A stretch of DNA of 64,000 nt from Flavobacterium sp. (GCF_017744675.1 NZ_JAGIAV010000001.1:1114151-1178150); one strand, 5' to 3'; numbered from the stretch's first letter, positions 1-7,395 are shown. The notes: generated from the letters alone by a model not told the origin. Program-made: numbers and translations.

Positions 1-2
1 AT

Positions 3-575
3 TTTAAAGGGAATCATACAATTTCTGACGTAACTAATTTAGCAATTGGCTATCAAATAACAGGATCAGTTACAGCAGTAGCAGGTACTGGTACAAGTGG
101 AAGTATTTCTAAAATAAACACACTGTTTTTAGGAAATGAATATTCGGGCTATTGGTACGATTATATGGGAGTTGAAGGTCAATTAAACGCAGAAACAGGT
201 TTTTCGGTTTCAGCGAATGCAGGAGCAAGTTGGTTTTTGGCAGTTCATGATCCTAAAGTTAAGAATACTAATAATCCCGAGGCATTTGCTGGTCAATATA
301 CAGGAGGAGGAGTTTATGGTTCTTATGAGCCTTTGTTAGGGAAAGTAGCTGTAAATGGCCAAGTATCAGTAGCAAAAGATAAATCATGGACAGTTTACAG
401 TTTAGGAGCTTCTGTTGGAATAGGTCCATCAGGAGGAATTTTTGCAGGAGGAAATATAGGGGGAGAAGCACATATGGGAACGACGATGTTACTTACAAAG
501 CCAGTCCCTACAAAACAACGTAGTTGGGCAGATATAATATCTAACTGGTATAAAAAATTAAAACTTCCTTTTTAA
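3..575 (+). CDS. C-terminal part of a probable Rhs/polymorphic toxin protein (5' end outside window)
   Basis: The reading frame is open from the first bases of the window, so the gene starts upstream; an ATG at 165 is internal. The visible 190 residues are Gly/Ser/Ala-rich with alternating hydrophobic residues (for example SLGASVGIGPSGG), suggesting beta structure, and end in a short basic tail. It stops 9 bases before a small membrane-protein gene, and an Rhs core fragment lies just downstream, which is the usual toxin-then-immunity order. I do not recognise the toxin fold. The Rhs assignment rests on context only. Confidence 0.55.
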   Translation, partial: FKGNHTISDVTNLAIGYQITGSVTAVAGTGTSGSISKINTLFLGNEYSGYWYDYMGVEGQLNAETGFSVSANAGASWFLAVHDPKVKNTNNPEAFAGQYTGGGVYGSYEPLLGKVAVNGQVSVAKDKSWTVYSLGASVGIGPSGGIFAGGNIGGEAHMGTTMLLTKPVPTKQRSWADIISNWYKKLKLPF

Positions 576-584
576 TAATTGATT

Positions 585-1052
585 ATGAAAAAAATAACGA
601 AACAACTATTATTTATTTTGATTATTATAATAGCTTTCATAGGTGTAATTATAATTAGTCAATTTTATATTAAAGAACAGCATAAAGACGTTTTTGAACA
701 TACAGGTAAGAATATTGAAAAGATTCAATTTAAGGGAGCCGTTATGGATTCGAAAATTGTTAAACATGGGGGAAGGCAGTATGGAATTGTATGCCTTAAA
801 TTAGATTACTCTAATATAGATAATTTTTATGTTTTCAATGAATCGGCTTGTTTGAAAATAAAAGATGGAAAGGCTATTATGTCGATTGGATTTGTTATGC
901 AAAACGAAGCAAAAGTAAAATATATTGAAGTTAATATGCATGGAGATAAAAAAGAAAGGTACTTCAAAGAAGGAGGAGAAGTAGATGAGTATGAAATGAC
1001 ACTTGCTTCCAATGGTATAATAGAGTCAGATATAAAATTTTGTAATGAATAA
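585..1052 (+). CDS. Small membrane-anchored protein, candidate immunity protein
   Basis: A 155-residue protein begins at ATG 585 (MKKITKQ); an in-frame TTG at 579 is less likely. Residues about 5-27 form one very hydrophobic helix, so it is an inner-membrane protein with the remaining roughly 125 residues probably periplasmic. No known domain is recognised. It follows the toxin-like tail by 9 bases and is likely co-transcribed. Position suggests immunity against the upstream toxin; this is inference. Confidence 0.6.
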   Translation: MKKITKQLLFILIIIIAFIGVIIISQFYIKEQHKDVFEHTGKNIEKIQFKGAVMDSKIVKHGGRQYGIVCLKLDYSNIDNFYVFNESACLKIKDGKAIMSIGFVMQNEAKVKYIEVNMHGDKKERYFKEGGEVDEYEMTLASNGIIESDIKFCNE

Positions 1053-1060
1053 TTTGGTAT

Positions 1061-1096
1061 TGTATCAGAATAGGTAATGCATCAAAATAGGGCATT
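1061..1096 (+). repeat. Linker repeat, copy 1 (double)
   Basis: TGTATCAGAATAGG at 1061-1074 is followed at 1077 by a second near copy, ATGCATCAAAATAGGGCATT. The second copy replaces the coding sequence that normally precedes the LPDHLGS motif of Rhs proteins. Similar sequences occur at about 2478, 3321, 3401 and 4026, each next to a cassette boundary. Confidence 0.7.
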
Positions 1097-1301
1097 GCCA
1101 GATCATTTGGGCAGTACATCTTATATCACTAACTTAGACGGCGAAGTGGTGCAGCATATTGAGTACGTGCCTTTCGGGGAGGGTTTCTTAGAAGAGAAGA
1201 ATGCCAAGTGGAATACTCCGTATTTGTTTACTTCGAAAGAGCTCGATAAAGAGACAGGATTGTACTATTACGGAGCTAGATACAAGAATCTTATGCTTTA
1301 G
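1077..1301 (+). pseudogene. Rhs repeat-associated core fragment
   Basis: The 74-codon frame carries the hallmark Rhs-associated core: LPDHLGSTSYITNLDGEVV, then EYVPFGE, FTSKELDKETGLYYYGARY. In intact Rhs proteins this sits at the end of a 1000+ residue YD-repeat shell and is followed in frame by a variable toxin. Here the YD repeats are missing and the frame ends three codons after GARYKN. The ATG at 1077 lies inside a linker repeat and is unlikely to be a real start. It is an orphan core remnant left by recombination. Confidence 0.8.
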
Positions 1302-1852
1302 CATCTTCAATCGTTAACTTAGCAAATTACAAAGTCAAAACGATATCTTCAACTTTACAAACCGAGGGGATATATGGCTACGGTAACGGCGGTAATTCTA
1401 CAAAATATAATAATAATTCAGAGTATGGAATGCAAGCGGCTATCAATGCTGTGATAGGAGGAAATGATTTTTCAAATGGTGCAACGAGATGGGATGGTTT
1501 TGATTTAGCAACTAAAGGATGGGATCATATTAAATCTAGAACACTTGGATTAGGAATTAATACTTCACATTTTAACACATTTCAAGGATTCTGGACTGAC
1601 GATAAATTGGCTAAATATTCAGGTAATAAGAATGCTGTTTTTAATCCAGATTTTAAAATGACAGGAAGATTATTGACATATTCGCCTGCAAGCCAAGGAT
1701 ATTTCAATGGAATGGTTCTCCTTAATTCTTCAGCAGCATATGGAGGAACCATTTTTTGGAAAGCAACACCATCTTTTTCAATCAAAGCTATAAATTTCAG
1801 CCCCAATTTAAATTATGAAAAAATTAAAGGTAGAACAGCTAAGCCACTATAG
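1280..1852 (+). pseudogene. Orphan Rhs C-terminal toxin domain, out of frame with its core
   Basis: This frame opens at 1280, inside the GARY codons of the upstream core, but in a different frame, so the core and toxin are no longer fused. The first ATG is at 1430. The product (ESYALASSIVNLANY onward, 190 codons) contains an AAINAVIGGNDF segment and a GATRWDGFDLATKGWDHIKS region, a pattern I associate loosely with secreted Bacteroidota toxin tails but cannot assign. Its last 38 bases overlap the next gene, typical of toxin-immunity coupling. Probably silent in this arrangement. Confidence 0.6.
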
Positions 1853-2468
1853 CCTATTGCTTATATGTGCTTTATTGTTTAATTGTCAAAAGAACGATCG
1901 ATTACAGCAAAATGAAAGTAAAACATCAATTAATGATAATAAGAGTTTAAGCAAAGAAGCTTTTTTTAAGTGTACCACAGCTAAAGATACAGTTTTCAAA
2001 AATGGAGATTATGTCAAATTTATACCAATTAATAATAAAAGTTATGGTATTGAAATAAAATTGAATGATATTACTGATATTCTTGATAATTATTCGTTTG
2101 ACTGTAATTCTTATAATGGCATGATTCCAAAGCTACTGTTCAAAACGGACTATATTGTTTTATCACAAGGCTCAAGTACTGATTATAGATATTTAATAAT
2201 ATGTAATGCAAACAATAAGTTAGGTAAAATTGATGTTACTAAATTTGAAACAGAGATTGTAGAAAATTCTGGAAAGGAGTTTCTGTTTTTTAAAAAAGGA
2301 CATAAGTTTTTTTTCTTTAATATGGAGAGCAAAAAAATATTCTCTAAAGAATTACCGGATCGTTTTTTTAATGCTAAAGTTGAAAAGTTTGAATTATATA
2401 AAAACAAAGTCATAGTTGTTTTTACAAGAGGAGATTCATTGGCCTATAAGTTAAATGAATTTAAATAA
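1815..2468 (+). CDS. Lipoprotein, candidate immunity protein
   Basis: The 217-residue product starts MKKLKVEQLSHYSLLLICA and has a lipobox ending LLFNC (Cys about 24), so it is a predicted lipoprotein. The rest is Asn/Lys-rich with alternating hydrophobic residues and resembles no family I recognise. The start codon lies inside the end of the orphan toxin frame, a translational coupling common between effector and immunity genes. A rho-independent terminator follows at 2561-2586. The immunity role is inferred from position. Confidence 0.65.
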   Translation: MKKLKVEQLSHYSLLLICALLFNCQKNDRLQQNESKTSINDNKSLSKEAFFKCTTAKDTVFKNGDYVKFIPINNKSYGIEIKLNDITDILDNYSFDCNSYNGMIPKLLFKTDYIVLSQGSSTDYRYLIICNANNKLGKIDVTKFETEIVENSGKEFLFFKKGHKFFFFNMESKKIFSKELPDRFFNAKVEKFELYKNKVIVVFTRGDSLAYKLNEFK

Positions 2469-2477
2469 AAACGGGTA

Positions 2478-2505
2478 ATGTATAAGAATAGGGCATTTTT
2501 TAATA
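2478..2505 (+). repeat. Linker repeat, copy 2
   Basis: ATGTATAAGAATAGGGCATT followed by TTTTAATA lies just after the stop codon of the candidate immunity gene. It matches the copies at 3321 and 4026 and the core-fragment copy at 1077. Confidence 0.7.
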
Positions 2506-2543
2506 ACGCCAGTAAATATGAAAGAAATAATAAGATAAGTTTA

Positions 2544-2563
2544 AAATTCATTGAAAAAAGAGA
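2544..2563 (+). repeat. 20-bp linker block, copy 1
   Basis: AAATTCATTGAAAAAAGAGA is identical to 4074-4093. In both places it lies 60-70 bases downstream of the start of the ATGTATCA-type repeat, so the linker is a composite sequence copied as a unit. Confidence 0.7.
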
Positions 2564-2586
2564 CAGCCTTCTGGTTGTCTTTTTGT
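2561..2586 (+). terminator. Rho-independent terminator after the immunity lipoprotein gene
   Basis: AGACAGCC-TTCT-GGTTGTCT forms an 8-bp stem with one G-T pair and a 4-base loop, followed by TTTTTG. It would end transcription of the cassette at 1815-2468. Confidence 0.7.
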
Positions 2587-2660
2587 TTTTGGGCTTATTG
2601 TGTTTTAAATTAAACTTTTGCAGGTTGTTTTTGCCGTTTTGAAAGAAGATCTTTAAAAAA
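2586..2660 (+). repeat. Long linker repeat, copy 1
   Basis: About 75 bases (key blocks GGCTTATTGTGTTTTAAATT, TTGCAGGTT, GATCTTTAAAAAA) recur with some substitutions at 3424-3500. It precedes the toxin-tail fragment at 2643-2822. It is non-coding as far as can be seen: open frames in it are short and unlike known proteins. Confidence 0.7.
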
Positions 2661-2822
2661 TCGAAAATTTCTTTTCTAGCCACGATAGAAGCGGCACCCT
2701 TTGTGGCAGGATTGGCCGCAAAAGATACAGCGGATAGCGGGACTACACCTTTTTGGAAACGGAAACTTGATGCTGCTGTAAATATGGTTAAGGCATTTGA
2801 AATAATTGAATTAGGGAAATAA
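2643..2822 (+). pseudogene. Toxin C-terminal tail fragment
   Basis: Sixty codons are open between stops with no plausible start codon. The translated end, EAAPFVAGLAAKDTADSG followed by a Lys/Ala helix and EIIELGK, ends at 2822, only 2 bases before the next ATG. This is the position of an effector C-terminus directly upstream of its immunity gene. The N-terminal part has been replaced by linker sequence. I cannot name the toxin. Confidence 0.5.
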
Positions 2823-2824
2823 TT

Positions 2825-3268
2825 ATGAAAAAGTATTTAGCAATTACAGTTTTTGGTTTAATGATTTTGACCTCCTGTGATTTAGGGTTTTCAGGAACTT
2901 TAGGAGGAGGGAATATACATAGATTTAACTGTACAGAGGAGAAGTTAAATTTTTATCTAGATAATATTGAAAAGCATAATTTATCTTTAAGAATTCCAAA
3001 AAAGTGGAAGAAGTATGATAATTGGGAACAAAAAGGTTATAATTTTCTAAAAGGAAAGATTTTTTATCTCAGAGAGGAAGATTCAAATGATGATGAAATG
3101 TATTATGTATCAGTTATCCCTCCAAAGGAAAATTTTAATAAAAATCCTGGAGCATCAGTACGGGCTGTCTTTAGAATGGTGGACAATAAGCCAAGATGGC
3201 TATATCTGAGAGATTTATGGTGGTTTGAAAGGAGAGAAATAGAAAAAAAATTTGAAAAAAAGTATTAA
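2825..3268 (+). CDS. Lipoprotein, candidate immunity protein
   Basis: A 147-residue product with signal MKKYLAITVFGLMILTSC; the LTSC lipobox places the lipidated Cys at 18. The mature part has a Gly-rich start, then a mixed charged domain with several Trp and Tyr residues (WKKYDNW, WLYLRDLWWFERRE). No family is recognised. It begins 2 bases after the toxin-tail fragment. It is intact although its partner is broken. The role is inferred from position. Confidence 0.6.
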   Translation: MKKYLAITVFGLMILTSCDLGFSGTLGGGNIHRFNCTEEKLNFYLDNIEKHNLSLRIPKKWKKYDNWEQKGYNFLKGKIFYLREEDSNDDEMYYVSVIPPKENFNKNPGASVRAVFRMVDNKPRWLYLRDLWWFERREIEKKFEKKY

Positions 3269-3320
3269 GTCAATTGCCTTTAAAAGCAGTATCAATTGAT
3301 GAACAATAGGGTAATGGATA

Positions 3321-3348
3321 ATGTATCAGAATAGGTCATTTTTTAATA
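3321..3348 (+). repeat. Linker repeat, copy 3
   Basis: ATGTATCAGAATAGGTCATT followed by TTTTAATA; closely matches copy 2 at 2478-2505. It lies between two lipoprotein genes in a 307-base gap that otherwise holds only linker-derived sequence. Confidence 0.7.
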
Positions 3349-3400
3349 TGACTGTTTTTAGGCTATTTATAACGTCAAAAACAGTGCTGCATTTAATAAA

Positions 3401-3428
3401 GTGTATCAAAATAGGACATGTTTTTTTG
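3401..3428 (+). repeat. Linker repeat, copy 4
   Basis: GTGTATCAAAATAGGACATG followed by a T run. It runs straight into the second copy of the long linker repeat (3424-3500). Confidence 0.65.
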
Positions 3429-3500
3429 GCTTATTATGTTTTAAATTAATCTTTTACAGGTTCTTTTTGATGTTTTTAAAGGATATCTTTAAAAAATTAC
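3424..3500 (+). repeat. Long linker repeat, copy 2
   Basis: Matches 2586-2660 over about 75 bases: GGCTTATTATGTTTTAAATT, TTTACAGGTT and ATATCTTTAAAAAA are the recognisable blocks. Here no toxin tail follows; the next gene starts at 3576. Confidence 0.7.
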
Positions 3501-3575
3501 AACAGCACCAACAAACGCCAGCTGTTTTGAGTTTTAATTTTGAATGTGGTGAAAAGGTATATAATAAAAAAAGAA

Positions 3576-4019
3576 ATGAGAAGTTTTAAATTGATTATTG
3601 CAGTAGGAATTATATTTTTATCAAGTTGTAATTTTAATGCTAACGTAAATTTTAAAGATGAAAGAGAAGAGAAAAATAATGCAGAATCTACAGCAGCTTT
3701 GTTTTATTCTGCAATAAGTAGTAACAAAATTGAAACTGCTATAGAATTATTTAGTGATTCACTTTATAAAAATTCAGTTGAGAAAGAAAAATTAAAACTG
3801 TTTTTGATTCAGAAAAAGGAAAAAGTAGGAGATTTTAAAGATTATAATTTAAAAGAATGGAAAACAGCCAGAGCAATTGGAACGGATAGTAGAAGAGAGT
3901 ATTTATTGATTTATAATGTAAAATATGATAGATTGGAAACTATTGAGACAATTATATTAGTAAACGAAAAAGGTAAAGTAAAAATTTGGAATTATAATGT
4001 TGATTTAAAGGAACAATAA
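3576..4019 (+). CDS. Lipoprotein resembling DUF4019/DUF3887-type proteins, candidate immunity protein
   Basis: Start chosen at ATG 3576 (MRSFKLIIAVG) because it opens a lipoprotein signal ending FLSSC; an in-frame ATG at 3540 would add 12 residues. The 147-residue product then has AESTAALFYSAISSNKIETAIELFS and ends in a beta-rich half, the pattern of small NTF2-like DUF4019/DUF3887 proteins. It is the last module of the Rhs cassette region and has no toxin partner left. Function is unknown; the family call is from memory. Confidence 0.6.
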   Translation: MRSFKLIIAVGIIFLSSCNFNANVNFKDEREEKNNAESTAALFYSAISSNKIETAIELFSDSLYKNSVEKEKLKLFLIQKKEKVGDFKDYNLKEWKTARAIGTDSRREYLLIYNVKYDRLETIETIILVNEKGKVKIWNYNVDLKEQ

Positions 4020-4025
4020 TCTCTG

Positions 4026-4050
4026 GTAATGAATAGGGCATTTTTTGATA
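4026..4050 (+). repeat. Linker repeat, copy 5 (shortened)
   Basis: GTAATGAATAGGGCATTTTT is a copy lacking the central TATCA bases. It marks the distal edge of the cassette region. Confidence 0.6.
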
Positions 4051-4073
4051 ATGCTTGTAAATGCAAATTTTTT

Positions 4074-4093
4074 AAATTCATTGAAAAAAGAGA
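4074..4093 (+). repeat. 20-bp linker block, copy 2
   Basis: AAATTCATTGAAAAAAGAGA is identical to 2544-2563. Between here and metE (4094-4237) I see only the weak hairpin at 4170-4198. Confidence 0.7.
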
Positions 4094-4169
4094 GGACAGA
4101 AATGCTAAAGAAAAAAAGAATGCTTTTATAAATATTCCGCTCCTAAAAAAGTAATACCAACAAAATGAA

Positions 4170-4198
4170 GCCGAACCGAATCATAACTAATATTCGGC
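4170..4198 (-). terminator. Possible metE terminator
   Basis: The arms CCGAAT and ATTCGG (plus-strand reading) flank a 10-base spacer and are extended by GCCGAA/TTCGGC pairing options. It lies 40 bases beyond the metE stop, but the T tract on the minus strand is poor. Confidence 0.35.
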
Positions 4199-4237
4199 CT
4201 CCTTTGTTAGCATAAAAAACAAAAACTATTTAAGGTG

Positions 4238-6559
4238 TTAAGTCACTGGATTTTCTACAGCTGCACGCATTTCTTGGGCTGCGGCAACCATTTCTATTAG
4301 TGCTTTTTTGGTTTCGTCCCAATGGCGGGTTTTTAATCCGCAATCTGGATTTACCCACAGCTGATCTAACGGAATTACGTTGGAAGCTTTTTCTAGCAAA
4401 CGAACCATTTCGGTACTCGAAGGAACACGAGGAGAGTGAATATCATAAACTCCAGGACCAATTTCGTTTGGATATTTAAAGTTAGCAAAAGCATCTAAAA
4501 GTTCCATTTGCGAACGAGAACACTCGATTGTAATAACATCGGCATCCATATCGGCAATGTTTTGGATAATATCGTTGAATTCGCTGTAACACATGTGCGT
4601 GTGAATCTGCGTATCGTCGTTTACACCGCTTGCCGAAATTCTGAAAGCACGAACCGCCCAATCTAAATATTTTGCCCATTCTTCTTTTCGTAATGGAAGA
4701 CCTTCTCTGATTGCCGGTTCATCAATCTGGATGATTTTGATTCCTGCTTTTTCTAAATCGGCAACTTCATCACGAATGGCTAAAGCGATTTGCGTGCAAG
4801 TTTCAGAGCGCGGCTGATCATTACGAACAAAAGACCATTGTAAAATAGTTACAGGACCTGTCAGCATTCCTTTTACCCATTTCGGAGTTAAAGATTGTGC
4901 ATATTGCGACCATTTTACCGTCATTGAGTTTGGACGAGAAACGTCTCCGTAAATAACTGGCGGTTTCACACAACGGCTTCCATAGCTTTGAACCCAACCA
5001 TTTTTGGTAAAAGTAAATCCTGCCAATTGTTCGCCGAAATATTCCACCATGTCGTTGCGTTCAAACTCACCATGAACTAAAACGTCGATTCCGGTTTCTT
5101 CTTGAAAACGAATTGTTGCCTCGGTTTCTTTTTCGATTAAATCGTTGTATTCCTGAGCTGTTAATTCGCCTTTTTTGAATTTTGCTCGCCAGCTTCTCAC
5201 TTCTGCTGTTTGAGGGAAAGATCCAATAGTTGTGGTTGGAAATAAAGGCAATTTTAAAGCTTCAATTTGTCTTTTTCTTCTTGTTGCAAAAGCACTTTTT
5301 CGTTGGTTGTCAGAAGCTGTAATTCCTGCCACACGTGCTTTTACTTCGTTATTATGAATTAATTTTGAAGTTTTACGGTTCTCATTTGCCAGAACATTTT
5401 CTTTGTATTCGGCTGAGTTTTCGATATTCACTTCATTAGAAGCAAATTGTTGTAAAAGAACAATTTCGTTGATTTTCTGTTTAGCAAAAGCCAGCCATTG
5501 TTTGATTTCTGGTGTAAGCGTTTCATCATTTGTTTCCAAATCTAAATCGCACGGACTATGAATTAAAGAGCAAGAAGGTGCAATTAAAATTCGGCTTTCG
5601 CCTAAAGCATTAGTTGCTTTTTTGATTAATTCTAAAGATTTTTTAAAATCATTTTTCCAGATATTTCTTCCGTCAACCACTCCAAGAGAAAGATTTACGT
5701 TTGAAACCAATTTTCCTGATTCTAAAATATCATCTAATTGAAGGGGACAACGAACTAAATCTAAATGGAAGGTATCAACAGGCAAAGCCAAAGCCGTTTC
5801 TAAATTTTCGCCAAAACAATCGAAATAATTTGCTAAAACAATTTTAAGTTTTGGGAAACGTTTGTTGATTTCGTTGTACACTTTCGTGAAAGCGCTTCTG
5901 TCTTTATCAGTTAAATTTAAAGCCAAGAAAGGTTCGTCTAACTGAATATATTCGGCATTTTCTGCTTGCAATTTTTCAAGAATTTCGAAATAAACAGGAA
6001 GTAAAGCATCGATAAGATCAATTCTATTAAAACCCTCTTCTTTTTCTTTTCCTAATAATAAATACGAAACTGGCCCAATTAAAACGGGTTTTGTTTTGAT
6101 ACCAAGCGCATTGGCTTCTTTAAATTCATCGATTATTTTTTCAGAAAACAATTCAAACTTTTGGTTCTTTGTGAATTCAGGAACAATGTAATGGTAATTG
6201 GTATCAAACCATTTTGTCATTTCCATTGCCACCACATCTTGTCCGTCTTTTTGAGATCCTCTTGCCATTGCAAAATACAAATCGAGAGACGAGTTGCTTT
6301 TTGCCAATTCGTGGTAACGTGCTGGAATTGCTCCAAGAGTTAAAGTCAAATCTAAAACTTGATCATAAAAAGAAAAATCATTAGAAGGAATTAAATCAAC
6401 CCCTGCTTCAGCTTGTAATTTCCAGTTTTTAAGACGAATTTCTTTTCCGGCATCTATAAGTTCTGCGGCAGAAATTTTCCCTGCCCAATACAATTCAGAT
6501 GCTTTTTTGAGCTCTCTGTTGCTGCCAATTCTTGGGTAACCTAAGTTGTTTGTTTTCAT
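4238..6559 (-). CDS. metE: Cobalamin-independent methionine synthase
   Basis: A 773-residue protein, the normal MetE length, that transfers the methyl group of 5-methyltetrahydropteroyltriglutamate to homocysteine in the cytoplasm. The N-terminal half begins MKTNNLGYPRIGSNRELKKA. The C-terminal catalytic half has the zinc ligands in HTHMC (about residue 655), the Glu in IECSRS and the last Cys in NPDCGLKTRHW (about 738). FPTTTIGSFPQTAEVR marks the start of the catalytic barrel. It is transcribed divergently from an Lrp-family gene, with a palindrome at its promoter. Confidence 0.97.
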   Translation of the reverse strand: MKTNNLGYPRIGSNRELKKASELYWAGKISAAELIDAGKEIRLKNWKLQAEAGVDLIPSNDFSFYDQVLDLTLTLGAIPARYHELAKSNSSLDLYFAMARGSQKDGQDVVAMEMTKWFDTNYHYIVPEFTKNQKFELFSEKIIDEFKEANALGIKTKPVLIGPVSYLLLGKEKEEGFNRIDLIDALLPVYFEILEKLQAENAEYIQLDEPFLALNLTDKDRSAFTKVYNEINKRFPKLKIVLANYFDCFGENLETALALPVDTFHLDLVRCPLQLDDILESGKLVSNVNLSLGVVDGRNIWKNDFKKSLELIKKATNALGESRILIAPSCSLIHSPCDLDLETNDETLTPEIKQWLAFAKQKINEIVLLQQFASNEVNIENSAEYKENVLANENRKTSKLIHNNEVKARVAGITASDNQRKSAFATRRKRQIEALKLPLFPTTTIGSFPQTAEVRSWRAKFKKGELTAQEYNDLIEKETEATIRFQEETGIDVLVHGEFERNDMVEYFGEQLAGFTFTKNGWVQSYGSRCVKPPVIYGDVSRPNSMTVKWSQYAQSLTPKWVKGMLTGPVTILQWSFVRNDQPRSETCTQIALAIRDEVADLEKAGIKIIQIDEPAIREGLPLRKEEWAKYLDWAVRAFRISASGVNDDTQIHTHMCYSEFNDIIQNIADMDADVITIECSRSQMELLDAFANFKYPNEIGPGVYDIHSPRVPSSTEMVRLLEKASNVIPLDQLWVNPDCGLKTRHWDETKKALIEMVAAAQEMRAAVENPVT

Positions 6560-6565
6560 TTTTGA

Positions 6566-6584
6566 TTCAGTATTTTTTACTGAA
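6566..6584. promoter_or_regulatory. Palindromic operator candidate between metE and lrp-type gene
   Basis: TTCAGTA-N5-TACTGAA is a perfect 7-bp inverted repeat immediately upstream of the metE start codon, and a third half-site TTCAGTA occurs at 6629-6635. The palindrome lies between the likely metE -7 element (6585-6592) and the ATG, so a bound regulator would block initiation. The divergent Lrp-like protein is the natural candidate to bind it. Confidence 0.5.
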
Positions 6585-6592
6585 CAAATTTA
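6585..6592 (-). promoter_or_regulatory. metE promoter, -7 element
   Basis: On the minus strand this reads TAAATTTG, matching the Bacteroidota -7 consensus TAnnTTTG, 26 bases before the metE ATG. No clear -33 TTG at the usual spacing. Confidence 0.5.
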
Positions 6593-6612
6593 CGTTCTTG
6601 GTTTTTATAACT

Positions 6613-6620
6613 TATATTTG
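6613..6620 (+). promoter_or_regulatory. Promoter -7 element for the Lrp-type gene
   Basis: TATATTTG matches TAnnTTTG and lies 97 bases before the regulator's ATG, just before the third TTCAGTA half-site, so the gene may be autoregulated. Confidence 0.4.
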
Positions 6621-6716
6621 AGGTTTATTTCAGTAAAATGTGTTTTTAAAACCTATTTTTAAAGATTTAATTACTTTGAAATGGTTTAAAATGAACTTCT
6701 AGCCGTAAAAAAAACT

Positions 6717-7178
6717 ATGGAAAATTTAGACAAAACCGATTTGCTCATCCTAAAATATCTTCAAGAAGACTGCAATATCAATACAAAAGACCTTGCCAGC
6801 AAATTATTTTTGACGGTAACGCCCGTTTATGAACGAATTAAAAGATTGGAAAGAGACGGTTATATTACCAAATATGTGGCGCTTTTAGATAAGAAGAAAA
6901 TGAATCGCGGAATGACTGTTTTTTGTAACGTACGTTTAAAAGAGCACGCCAAAAATGTCGGAAGCAACTTTGTGAAAGATATTGTAGCGCTTCCAGAAAT
7001 TATAGAATGCTATAATATTGCTGGCGATTACGATTTTATGCTCAAGATTTTAGTGCAAGATATGGCTAGTTATCAGGATTTTGTAATGAATAAACTGTCG
7101 ACCATAGAAAACATAGGAAATACGAACAGTATTTTTGTAATGGGCGAAATCAAACACAGCACCGCTTTAGAATTTTAA
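6717..7178 (+). CDS. Lrp/AsnC family transcriptional regulator
   Basis: The 153-residue protein has the classic two-domain layout. An N-terminal winged helix-turn-helix covers about residues 5-60 (TDLLILKYLQEDCNINTKDLASKL, then TPVYERIKRLERDGYI), and a C-terminal RAM ligand-binding/oligomerisation domain covers about 65-150 (with YNIAGDYDFMLKI). It is divergent from metE, which suggests control of methionine synthesis, possibly with methionine or another amino acid as effector. The specific ligand cannot be read from the sequence. Confidence 0.92.
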   Translation: MENLDKTDLLILKYLQEDCNINTKDLASKLFLTVTPVYERIKRLERDGYITKYVALLDKKKMNRGMTVFCNVRLKEHAKNVGSNFVKDIVALPEIIECYNIAGDYDFMLKILVQDMASYQDFVMNKLSTIENIGNTNSIFVMGEIKHSTALEF

Positions 7179-7181
7179 TGT

Positions 7182-7265
7182 TTTTTTGCCACGAATTTCA
7201 CTAATTAACACAAATCATTGCGTCTAAATTAATTCGTGAAAATTCGTGAAATTCGTGGCAAAAAA
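7182..7265. repeat. Dispersed palindromic element, copy A
   Basis: Perfect 20-bp arms at 7182-7201 and 7246-7265 (core GCCACGAATTTCAC / GTGAAATTCGTGGC) are flanked by T and A runs. The element is related to those at 18667-18718 and 21154-21214. With its flanking T run it can end transcription of the Lrp-type gene. Confidence 0.85.
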
Positions 7266-7337
7266 AATTATTTAAGCTTTCGAATCAAAATTAATCTGCG
7301 GCTTATATTTATTGAATATTATCCTAAAATAAAAACG

Positions 7338-7345
7338 TATTTTTG
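7338..7345 (+). promoter_or_regulatory. dgt promoter, -7 element
   Basis: TATTTTTG fits TAnnTTTG, 51 bases before the dgt ATG. A TTG at 7312-7314 is a possible -33 element, with a longer spacer than usual. Between it and the gene is an A-rich repeat of the unit TCTAAAA. Confidence 0.45.
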
Positions 7346-7395
7346 AAGCTTGGATCCAAATCTAAAATCTAAAATCAGAAATCTAAAATATAAAA

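Noticed and set aside
2444..2683. A 79-codon minus-strand frame
   Set aside because: It is made of the linker repeats and the terminator and is antisense to the cassette genes; no coding signature.
3401..3589. A 62-codon frame beginning MYQNRTCFFG
   Set aside because: It is read through linker repeat copies, has no signal or family feature and overlaps the start region of the lipoprotein gene at 3576.
3..4110. A prophage origin for the hypothetical genes at the window start
   Set aside because: No phage structural, integrase or lysis genes; the Rhs core motif gives a better explanation.
7350..7392. The TCTAAAA-type tandem units before dgt and before rng as CRISPR-like or regulatory arrays
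   Set aside because: Units are 7-9 bases, degenerate and without spacers; they look like ordinary low-complexity intergenic DNA.
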